The position numbers were made by a program, and so were the translations under genes. This document shows, one piece after another, positions 1-7,975 of a stretch of 64,000 bases of DNA. Each line of letters begins with the position of its first letter. The first letter of the stretch is position 1. Below the pieces are notes generated by a model. The model was given only the letters and a program-made list of their open reading frames with translations, was not told the origin of the DNA and made no database searches. The DNA lies in contig JASLNT010000014.1 of NCBI GenBank assembly GCA_030745875.1, positions 1 to 64,000 on the forward strand. The letters are read 5' to 3'. This DNA is from Phycisphaerae bacterium (GTDB taxonomy: Bacteria > Planctomycetota > Phycisphaerae > SM23-33).

Positions 1-158
1 TGTACACTCCGGTTGCTCCTGTCAGATCGATGCAAAAGGGGGAAATTCTTCCCAAAATACGCGATCCAACAGGATAAGGTCCAAAGCGCTACACTTTTAC
101 GCCGCCCGCCACGCGCTACATTTTTCCTCCGCCGTTTACAAAAACGGGAAAAATGGTG

Positions 159-188
159 TTGACAGACCCCATGTTTTGTACATAATAT
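159..188 (+). promoter_or_regulatory. sigma70-like promoter for the candidate small RNA at 193-272
   Basis: TTGACA (159-164) followed by an AT-rich -10 (CATAAT 181-186 with 16-bp spacer, or TAATAT 183-188 with 18-bp spacer). Confidence 0.6.
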
Positions 189-192
189 ACCT

Positions 193-272
193 TACGTTGT
201 TCAGCTGGTCTCCCCCCGCCAGCTGAAACCCAAGCAGACTTGGCCTCCCCCTGCCAAGTCTGCTCTTTTTTT
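193..272 (+). ncRNA. candidate small RNA with two C-rich-loop hairpins (member 1)
   Basis: Hairpin TTCAGCTGG-[TCTCCCCCCG]-CCAGCTGAA (200-227) and hairpin AGCAGACTTGGC-[CTCCCCCT]-GCCAAGTCTGCT (233-264) followed by C and T7. Promoter lies directly upstream; no ORF. Confidence 0.7.
233..272 (+). terminator. intrinsic terminator (3' hairpin of candidate sRNA 1)
   Basis: Perfect 12-bp stem with 8-nt loop followed by TTTTTTT. Confidence 0.85.
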
Positions 273-328
273 ACCCCCTATGCACTTCAGTATCCTCGGT
301 GCAATTGCAGACTCCCCCCGGCGCCGAC

Positions 329-361
329 AATAAAACAGCCCCTCGCACAAGGCAAGGGGCT
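329..361 (-). terminator. intrinsic terminator for the sulfatase gene at 415-2070
   Basis: Minus-strand AGCCCCTTGC-CTTGT-GCGAGGGGCT then GTTTTATT. Confidence 0.65.
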
Positions 362-414
362 TGGGTGGTCTTTATGACACAGTGATTCCGAGGCTCGGCG
401 GAGGCTTCCGGACG

Positions 415-2070
415 CTATTTCTTCTTATTCCTCCGTCGGCGGACAGGAGCCTTCTTTTTCCGTTCGAGCATTTCGTGTGATATTTCAATAGCGCGTTTGC
501 GAGCGGCTGGGCCGTAGTCCCAGAATTCGTCGACGACCTTCTTCATCGCCGGAAATCTCTCGTCAGTGTCGCCGTATTTCTTGCGCAACGCGGCCAACTG
601 ACCCTTCAACTCGCTAACAATTTTGGCGTATTCGGGATTGTCGTACACATTGTTGACCTCTTTGGGATCCTTGCTCAGATCGTAAAGCTCCCATCCGGGC
701 GGTGTCTGGTTCCCGCCGTTCGACGAGCATCCGTAGTAGAAGATCAACTTGAACTTCTTGGTCCGAATACCGAAGTGAGACGGGTTGTCGTGGTGGGCCA
801 TGTGCATCCAATAGCGGTAGTACGCCGCCTGCTTCCAGCCGCCGGGCTCCTTACCGCTCTCGCAGATCGACTTGAAGCTCCCGCCCTGCATGCAATCGGG
901 CGTCTTGATTCCGGCGAAGTCAAGCATGGTCGGTCCGTAGTCCACATTCTCGACGATCGCATCTGACCGCGATCCGGCCTTGATTGTTTTGGGATATCGA
1001 ATCAGGAACGGCATGCGGTGCGACTCATCGTACATCCAGCGTTTGTCCATGTAGTCGTGCTCGCCGAGCATGAACCCCTGATCGCCGGTGTAGATAATCA
1101 CCGTGTTGTCCATCAGGCCTTCTTTCCTGAGGTATGCAAACAGGCGTTTGAGATTGTCGTCCACACCCTTTACGCATCGGAGATACTTCTTGAGGTACAC
1201 GTTGTACGCCAGGCGTTTGGCCTGTTCGTCGCTAAGGCTGGAATCCCTGGCCCACGACTTAGTGTAGTTGCGCCTCAGGTTCCGCCTGCCTATCGACGTA
1301 CCGATGTAGGGCAGGAGTTCATCGTTATGCCCGCGTGTGGCGATGGATCCGAATTTCGGTTGTTTCCAGAGGTTTTCCGGCTCGGGAATGTTCACATCCT
1401 CCAGATAGTTATCGTAGCGTTTGGCGTGGTCGAAGAAATCGTGCGGAGCCTTGTAGTGGTGCATCAGGAAGAACGGTTTGGACTTGTCGCGGATGTTCTT
1501 GAACCAGTTGAGCGTAATGTCGGTTATGCAGTCGGAGGAATGACCCTTCTTCTTGACTACGTTCTTGCCGAAGGCCTTGCCATCGGCTTTCTCCCGAAAG
1601 ATCGGGTCGTGGTATTTCCCCTGACCGGGAAGGACGCTGTAGTAATCAAAGTTCGGTTCTTTCTTGAGGTGCCATTTTCCCACCATGGCCGTGCAGTAAC
1701 CGGCCTTTCTCATTTCGATCGCCAGATACTGGTTCTCGGGAGCAATATTGCCCCCCAGATCGAGCACGCCGTTCTTGATCGAATACTGACCGGTGATGAT
1801 ACTCGCGCGGCTGGGCGTGCAAATCGAATTAGTACAGAAGGCGTTCTCAAACAGCATTCCCTCTTTCGCCAGCGTATCGATCACAGGCGTTGGATTCAGT
1901 TTCGCCAGTCGACTGCCGTAGGCTCCGATGGCCTGGTACGTGTGGTCGTCTGACATGATGAACAGTATGTTCGGTTTGTCGACCGCTTTGGCGGCGCGGG
2001 AGATGCGGGGCATTAATACTGCTGCGGCGCCGAGCCCGGCGGTTTTCAGGAAATCGCGGCGTGAATGCAT
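415..2070 (-). CDS. sulfatase (arylsulfatase family), Tat-exported
   Basis: Start chosen at MHSRRDFLKTAGLGAAAVLMPRISRA (Tat signal, upstream AGGAA). CTPSR active-site motif (CxPxR) and NILFIMSDDH metal-binding start. Confidence 0.9.
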   Translation of the reverse strand: MHSRRDFLKTAGLGAAAVLMPRISRAAKAVDKPNILFIMSDDHTYQAIGAYGSRLAKLNPTPVIDTLAKEGMLFENAFCTNSICTPSRASIITGQYSIKNGVLDLGGNIAPENQYLAIEMRKAGYCTAMVGKWHLKKEPNFDYYSVLPGQGKYHDPIFREKADGKAFGKNVVKKKGHSSDCITDITLNWFKNIRDKSKPFFLMHHYKAPHDFFDHAKRYDNYLEDVNIPEPENLWKQPKFGSIATRGHNDELLPYIGTSIGRRNLRRNYTKSWARDSSLSDEQAKRLAYNVYLKKYLRCVKGVDDNLKRLFAYLRKEGLMDNTVIIYTGDQGFMLGEHDYMDKRWMYDESHRMPFLIRYPKTIKAGSRSDAIVENVDYGPTMLDFAGIKTPDCMQGGSFKSICESGKEPGGWKQAAYYRYWMHMAHHDNPSHFGIRTKKFKLIFYYGCSSNGGNQTPPGWELYDLSKDPKEVNNVYDNPEYAKIVSELKGQLAALRKKYGDTDERFPAMKKVVDEFWDYGPAARKRAIEISHEMLERKKKAPVRRRRNKKK

Positions 2071-2158
2071 GTTTCTGGTTCCTGTGCGACGGTTATTGAT
2101 GTTGGCGGCGTTATGGTTAACGTTGCCCAAGGGCCCGCAATTGCAGCCCGACCAGAGT

Positions 2159-3838
2159 CTATCTTCCCGGCGCCATTGAGTCTTTAGTGATTCCGGGCCA
2201 GTCGTCAGTGCGGAATGGGGAGGCGGGTAAGTCTTCCTTATTGTAGAGGTTACACTCGGGATTCGTCCCCCATGCGTAACGTACGGCTACAGGTTTCGGT
2301 ACGGATTTGCTGGAGACGATCACGTCGTACCGGGTGTCGCCATTCGTACCGGCCACAGCGATCTTCGCCTGTGCCCAGACGAACTTCCTGTCGGCCCCGG
2401 CGATGGCGAAACCGACCAGCTTGCCTTCGGCGCCCTTGGCGATCAAACCGCCTCCGACGTGCTTGAACTTCAGGATGGCCTTACCATCCTTGATGTTCAT
2501 CGAGGCGAATCTCGGGCCGGAGTATACGATTTCCTGACCGTAGGCGATTTTCCGCCCCGCCAGCGCCAATCGCTTGCCGACATCCTGCTTGTTCTTGGGA
2601 TGAATGTTTCCTCCCTCGCCAATATCGATAATGACCGCCTCGCCGGTGTTCGGAAGCGACAGGGTCATCGATTGGGCCTCGCGCAGTTCGGCCCAGGCGT
2701 CCTCCTCCGGCTGGTTGGTCCGTTTTCGGAAGTTAGCCAACTGCACCCACAGGAACGTAAACTCGCCCTGCCCCCAGACCTTGCGCCAGTTGCTTATCAT
2801 CAGCGGGAAAAGAGTGCGATACTGGTAAGCTCGCGAGGCGTTCGATTCGCCCTGATACCAGATCGCGCCTCGAATTGCGTACGGAACCAAAGGCGCAATC
2901 ATCCCGTTGTAGAGATTGCCCGGTCGGTGCTGCGTGGTAAGCGGGTTCAGCGGTGAGCGAGGATGCCGTATGCGGCGGCGTTTGACGGTTTTGCCCGCCT
3001 TTTTGGCTGCGGCGATGCGCTTGTTCTCAGCAGCAATCGCCGCACGGTGGGCGTCCAACTGCTTTTTTCGTGCGGCGTCGTAATTGGCCTGGTTGAACGT
3101 TGATATCTTCTTGTCCCACCATGCGCTAAGTTCTTTCGCTTGAGGACAGGCTTTCACCACAGCCGGATCGGTCCACGCTTCAACCCGCGTACCGCCCCAG
3201 GAGGTATTGATCAACCCGACGGGGACCTTCAGATTCTGATGCAGCCCGCGTCCGAAGAAGTACCCCACCGCCGAGAAGTTCGGCACGGTCTCCGGGCTGC
3301 ATTCGACCCATTGGCCTTGACAGTCTGATTGCGCTTCAGGCGTAGCTTTGCGGGTAACGGTGAACAGGCGAATTCTCGGGAACTTGGCGGCCGCGATCTC
3401 TTCGTTCGGGTTCTTGGAACTCTTGACGTTCCATTGCATATTCGACTGCCCCGAGCAGACCCATACCTCGCCTACGAGGATGTTGCTGACTGTCTTGGTC
3501 TCCTCGTCGGCCTTGATAGTCATCTTGCAGCCGAGCCCCGACCGTTTGGTCTTGTCCAACTTCACAATCCACTTGCCGCTCTTGTCGGCCTTAACGGTCG
3601 CACTAACGCTGACGGCCGCGGCGTTAATCGACCCGGCTTCGTCCTTAACACCCATACCGGCGAGCGTAACCGAAACGCTCTGACCGGGTTTGGCCCAGCC
3701 CCAGATCGGAATGTCGCGGTCGACCTGGATCACCATGTTGTCAGAGATAATGGACGGTAGTTTCAACTCCCCCGCCGCCGGAGCAACAACCGCCATCACG
3801 CAAAGAACGGTAACAATAGTGCAGCGTCGCAGAGTCAT
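2159..3838 (-). CDS. sialate O-acetylesterase-like protein (SGNH/SASA family), secreted
   Basis: Signal peptide; VCSGQSNMQWN, INTSWGGTRVEAW and GAIWYQGESN motifs. Confidence 0.88.
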   Translation of the reverse strand: MTLRRCTIVTVLCVMAVVAPAAGELKLPSIISDNMVIQVDRDIPIWGWAKPGQSVSVTLAGMGVKDEAGSINAAAVSVSATVKADKSGKWIVKLDKTKRSGLGCKMTIKADEETKTVSNILVGEVWVCSGQSNMQWNVKSSKNPNEEIAAAKFPRIRLFTVTRKATPEAQSDCQGQWVECSPETVPNFSAVGYFFGRGLHQNLKVPVGLINTSWGGTRVEAWTDPAVVKACPQAKELSAWWDKKISTFNQANYDAARKKQLDAHRAAIAAENKRIAAAKKAGKTVKRRRIRHPRSPLNPLTTQHRPGNLYNGMIAPLVPYAIRGAIWYQGESNASRAYQYRTLFPLMISNWRKVWGQGEFTFLWVQLANFRKRTNQPEEDAWAELREAQSMTLSLPNTGEAVIIDIGEGGNIHPKNKQDVGKRLALAGRKIAYGQEIVYSGPRFASMNIKDGKAILKFKHVGGGLIAKGAEGKLVGFAIAGADRKFVWAQAKIAVAGTNGDTRYDVIVSSKSVPKPVAVRYAWGTNPECNLYNKEDLPASPFRTDDWPGITKDSMAPGR

Positions 3839-4305
3839 CGGAATCTCCTGTAATCAGAGTGGAATATCGAATGCGTCGGATCGCTTCCGAGGCGCCTGAA
3901 TGTACTCTGTCGCCAGGCCGGTCGCAATGGGAATCCGGGGCGATGTTCACAAATGGTTCACACATGTCACAGCCACCATCCCGCCAAGGTCCCTCCGACA
4001 GCACCGTTCATTTCGCAATTCATGCCGCTGTATCTCGTTGCCTGCGCAGCACTTACGAGGCCCTCTAATCGAATCATCCGCCGTGAACGCGTCGGGGCGC
4101 GGTTCGGAGGCGGTTGGGGCTGTGAACCTCCGAGTCGATGTGACAATCGCCTCCCGCCCACTCATCTAATCACCCTAACTACCTGCACCACAACTATTTA
4201 CGCCGATCCCAAACGACCGCTGACGCTCAGAGAATCCGCACCCGCAGCCGGGTGATGTTCACACCTCTCGCTCCGCCCACTGGCTCACCGTAACACTTTA
4301 CCCCA

Positions 4306-5718
4306 TCACGTCTTACGCCGATTAGCCTCCAGCACCGTCTTCCTCGGGCGCGGTCCCGACGCCGGATACGGTTTATTGAACAGCTTCTTCGTATCGCCCT
4401 GTTCCTTCATCCAGTTTTCCAACAGCGCCCTCAACTTCCGCCGCTCATCCCGCCAAGCCGCCTGGCCGGCGAGATTCTTCTGCTCCAGAGGGTCGTTCCG
4501 CAGATCGTACAACTCCTCCGCCGGGCGGACAAAATACCGATTCACAATCGCCGCAGCCTTGGGGTCCTTCTTCGCGGCGGCGTCCCACGAACTCCAGTAG
4601 GCCCCCGCCCCATCCTTCCGCAGAATGTCCGAGTGGTTCGAGTGCTGGCAATCCGGCCGCAGGTTGATGATGTACTTGTACTTCTCCGTCCTCACGCTGC
4701 GGATCGGATACACGTTCATCCGCCCGTCTCCGCTGTGTGTGGTGAATATCATCTCGCGATGCCTGGTTGTCTTGCCTGTCAGGACGTCGATAAACGATTT
4801 CCCGTCAATCCCCTCCGGCGCCTTGCCGCCGGCGGCTTCGATCAGTGTCGGCAGCAGGTCGATCCAGCTTACCATCGCTTTTGTCCGCACTCCCGCCTTG
4901 ACCTTTCCCGGCCAGACGATCAGCATCGGCACGCGCACGCCCGCGTCGTACAGGTTCCACTTCCCGAACGGCCACTGCCCGCCGTGGTCGCTGGTGAACA
5001 CGAATATGAAGTTCTCGCCGAACTGCCGGCGGGCGATCTTCAGGCAGCGGCCCATGTCGGCGTCCATGTTCGTGATGTCCGTGTAATATCGCGCCTGATG
5101 GCGGCGCGTCTCGGGCGTGTCCACAAAATACGGAGGCAGGCTCACCTTCTCCGGATCGTAACTGCTTTCCTTGATCCAGGGCACGTGAGGCCGTCGGTCG
5201 CCCATCAGCAACACACAAGGCTTGTCGGACTTGCGCTTCTCAAAGTAGCTCGCCACCTGCTCGGATATCCCCATCCGCTTGGGACTGTAGCTGTCGAAAC
5301 AGTAGACAGGTTTGTTCTTCCCGTGCGCCACCTTACCGAAAACCGCGATATCGTAGCCCAACGCCTTCAGCACGCTGGTGAGATACGTCGTGCCCGCTTT
5401 GGGATACGTATGATTGGCCTCGGCTCCGTTGCGTGCGGGCATCAGCCCGGTAAGAAGCGCCCCCCGACTGGGCGCACACGCCGGAGAGGCCACAAATGCA
5501 TTCTCGAACGTCATCCCCCGCGCCGCCAGCTTCTCCATCGTCGGCGTCTTGACATCCTTCGAACCGTAGACGGGCGTGTCCAGCCGCCCCATGTCGTCCG
5601 AAAAGAAGCAGACAATGTTCAGAGGTTTCGGTCTCTTCTCCGCCCCCGCCCCGCGGGCGCACGCAATCCCGCCCAGCACCGCACCAGCCGAACACCGCAA
5701 GAAGTCGCGTCGGTTCAT
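4306..5718 (-). CDS. sulfatase (iduronate-2-sulfatase-like), Tat-exported
   Basis: MNRRDFLRCSAGAVLGG Tat signal; CAPSR active-site motif; FTSDHGGQWPFGKWNLY. Confidence 0.9.
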   Translation of the reverse strand: MNRRDFLRCSAGAVLGGIACARGAGAEKRPKPLNIVCFFSDDMGRLDTPVYGSKDVKTPTMEKLAARGMTFENAFVASPACAPSRGALLTGLMPARNGAEANHTYPKAGTTYLTSVLKALGYDIAVFGKVAHGKNKPVYCFDSYSPKRMGISEQVASYFEKRKSDKPCVLLMGDRRPHVPWIKESSYDPEKVSLPPYFVDTPETRRHQARYYTDITNMDADMGRCLKIARRQFGENFIFVFTSDHGGQWPFGKWNLYDAGVRVPMLIVWPGKVKAGVRTKAMVSWIDLLPTLIEAAGGKAPEGIDGKSFIDVLTGKTTRHREMIFTTHSGDGRMNVYPIRSVRTEKYKYIINLRPDCQHSNHSDILRKDGAGAYWSSWDAAAKKDPKAAAIVNRYFVRPAEELYDLRNDPLEQKNLAGQAAWRDERRKLRALLENWMKEQGDTKKLFNKPYPASGPRPRKTVLEANRRKT

Positions 5719-6024
5719 ATTCCATCTCCTAAGCATCGCCCGGTTCAGACACCATTGTTGTACGCACGCGACGAGGCGCCGTCAAACGGCTTTTTTGCCA
5801 CGGACACCACGGATGATAAGGGCGTCGGCGCCTGCCCTGATCTCAGCTGCGGCGCATTTCCCCGTAATTGGAACTTCTCTATAACTTCCTTCGGGTAGTC
5901 CATGCCCTTAAACGCTATCTCGCAACATCTCGCATGTGCTCATCCCGTAGAGAAAACACTCTGAAAAACAACCTGCCGCCCTGCGTGAGAAGTGGAGAGG
6001 GAGTTTACTGTCTCGTTCATGTCG

Positions 6025-6987
6025 CTATCTGCGAATCTGCGGCCCACAAAACGGGTCAGAGCAGGTCAGAGCTGCTCTGTAGAAAAGCTCCGCAGGCATG
6101 ATGATCATTATATTGTGTGTGATCGCAAGAAGCATCAGTTCTCTGCACTGCGACCAGTAGCTTCGTCCATTCAGGGCGCTGCCCAGATTACGTTTGATCA
6201 TTGAGAACACCGTCTCGACTTGCCAACGCTGGCCGTAACGTTCGCTGTCGAATTCCTCACGCATCAATCTGCGATACTTGCCCGTCGGCGGGCGGATGCT
6301 GGGACGACCATGACGGGGAGGAATGATCGTTTCAATTCCAAGTTCCTCTCGTGTAAACGTGTGATTCGCTTCAGAGTCATATCCGGCGTCGGCCAGCAAT
6401 GTCTCGATCCTCGCTCGCCCAACAGCCGGCTGGAGTGTTTGGCGAAGCTGGTTAATGTCGGGTGTCGGCCCACGCTTGCGCAGCGTTGAGAGGATAATGT
6501 GGCTGCGGCAATCGCAGACGACTGCGAGCTTAGGATACTTTGTGTAATAAGTTGTTTGCCAAAGGTTTGCCAAGCGTGATCGGCGGCGGACAAAGTATCG
6601 ACTGATATGATGAGATTCCATTCCCGTCGAGTCGACGGCCGCTAGTTCGACCCGCGGCTTTTGGCCCAACGCCCGGCGAATCGTTCCTTCCAAAAGCTTC
6701 CTGGAGATGATCGAGGCCATCAGTCGCCGGGCCGCTTTTTGCAGCGTGGTGAAATGCGGGATTTTCATCAGCCCGATGGCCTGACAGAGTCCGGGCATGT
6801 CGGCCAGGATGGCCGTGACGCCCCGGTAATCGGTTCTGAAAAATGTCTTGAGCGTCAGGCAGGCGAATAGTTGCGGCTGGGTGAATGTCTTAGGGCTGAA
6901 CCGATGGCTGTAAGCCGGCAGCGATTGTTCGGCGACCGCCAATGCGACCAGCGCGACCTTCCGTGGCGACTTGCTGGTAGTGCTCAT
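6025..6987 (-). CDS. transposase, DDE family
   Basis: DSTGMESHH, ADAGYDSEANH and WQVETVFSMIKRNLGSAL DDE-type motifs. The ORF runs through the left inverted repeat. Confidence 0.88.
   Translation of the reverse strand: MSTTSKSPRKVALVALAVAEQSLPAYSHRFSPKTFTQPQLFACLTLKTFFRTDYRGVTAILADMPGLCQAIGLMKIPHFTTLQKAARRLMASIISRKLLEGTIRRALGQKPRVELAAVDSTGMESHHISRYFVRRRSRLANLWQTTYYTKYPKLAVVCDCRSHIILSTLRKRGPTPDINQLRQTLQPAVGRARIETLLADAGYDSEANHTFTREELGIETIIPPRHGRPSIRPPTGKYRRLMREEFDSERYGQRWQVETVFSMIKRNLGSALNGRSYWSQCRELMLLAITHNIMIIMPAELFYRAALTCSDPFCGPQIRR
6064..6090. repeat. IS left inverted repeat
   Basis: Near-perfect inverse of 7044-7070. Confidence 0.85.
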
Positions 6988-7043
6988 CGTTCATTGTCTA
7001 ACAGTTGAAACACAATCGCGCAAGTCTATATTGGAAAATCTGA

Positions 7044-7070
7044 GAGCTTTTCTACAGAGCAATCCTGACC
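7044..7070. repeat. IS right inverted repeat
   Basis: Near-perfect inverse of 6064-6090. Confidence 0.85.
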
Positions 7071-7123
7071 CCGTTTTTCCTCCCCCTGAAACATGCCGGC
7101 ACTTGGGTGCCGTTCTTGAAGGG

Positions 7124-7711
7124 ATGGTGAGTATGGCGAGGATACTTCTCGTGACAAGTCTGTTCTTATCGGTATTGCCCGGCTGCGGCGACAGAGATGA
7201 CGCTGAGCACACGGCGCCTGTGACACAACCTAAGCTTCCCGAGACATCAGCAGAAGACGATGGCAATGAAGGCCTTACCTATCTGGATGACCTGAAGCGC
7301 GCTTCTTCCGATGACGAGAAGTGGCGGATAGTTCTGCGTACCACTGGGTGGGATGAAACCATGGCCAAGAGGCAAATAGCCTTATTTGTCGAGACATGCT
7401 TTCCGACGCCGGCGTATGCAAAGTACTACCCGAACGTGACCAAGAAGATCCAGTTGGACACGTCCTGCTTCCAGGGCATACTTGGAGGCTTTGGATCGAA
7501 CGATAAAGATATCTACGACGGACCGCATTCCATCACGGTCGGAGAGGTCTCGGCCCTCTGGCTGAAGCACTTGACGGGCAGAGAGTTCAAGGATTTGGCG
7601 GTGTTCGACGCGTGGTTCACCGCCAATCGGGAGTACCTGAAGTGGAACCAGGAGGCGGGCAAATTTGAGATTCGCAGACCACAAACGTTCCCGGCAATTG
7701 GCGGCAATTAG
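7124..7711 (+). CDS. hypothetical lipoprotein
   Basis: ATG at 7124 gives MVSMARILLVTSLFLSVLPGCGDRDD (lipobox). The longer ORF start at 6971 lies inside the IS. Confidence 0.65.
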   Translation: MVSMARILLVTSLFLSVLPGCGDRDDAEHTAPVTQPKLPETSAEDDGNEGLTYLDDLKRASSDDEKWRIVLRTTGWDETMAKRQIALFVETCFPTPAYAKYYPNVTKKIQLDTSCFQGILGGFGSNDKDIYDGPHSITVGEVSALWLKHLTGREFKDLAVFDAWFTANREYLKWNQEAGKFEIRRPQTFPAIGGN

Positions 7712-7805
7712 AGTGTCGAGTCAAACCGTTGAGAGAATAGGGCGGCGCGGAACAACGCACGGGCAAACTCAGCCGTTCAGGAATAAAATAGATCATGAGT
7801 ATATC

Positions 7806-7889
7806 GGCTTCGCTGGGATCAGCCCTTAAGATACAAAATAGCGATACCCAGATGCCTTATTTACTGTTCTAACGGCTGACCCCAATTAC
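7806..7889 (+). repeat. 84-bp dispersed repeat, copy 1
   Basis: GGCTTCGCTGGGATCAGCCCTTAAGATACAAAATAGCGATACCCAGATGCCTTATTTACTGTTCTAACGGCTGACCCCAATTAC; same length and nearly the same sequence as 10046-10129 and 10699-10782. Confidence 0.93.
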
Positions 7890-7975
7890 CCATTCTCCCA
7901 ACCCGTTTTACGTTGTTTGACTTGTCGCGGCGAGACGCGGGATGCGGTATACTTTGGTCTGTCAGTTTGGGGAAT

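Larger units (their letters stand above)
6048..7080. mobile_element. insertion sequence with DDE transposase (IS4/IS5-like)
   Basis: Transposase ORF bounded by inverted repeats GGTCAGAGCTGCTCTGTAGAAAAGCTC (6064-6090) and GAGCTTTTCTACAGAGCAATCCTGACC (7044-7070). The CGGG(G)TCAG similarity extends outward on both sides; exact ends uncertain. Confidence 0.85.

Noticed and set aside
1018-1953. 311-aa plus-strand ORF opposite the first sulfatase
   Set aside because: Antisense artefact of the sulfatase coding sequence.
4633-5898. 421-aa plus-strand ORF opposite the second sulfatase
   Set aside because: Antisense artefact, rich in Arg/His/Pro with no recognisable domain; the minus strand has CAPSR and a Tat signal.
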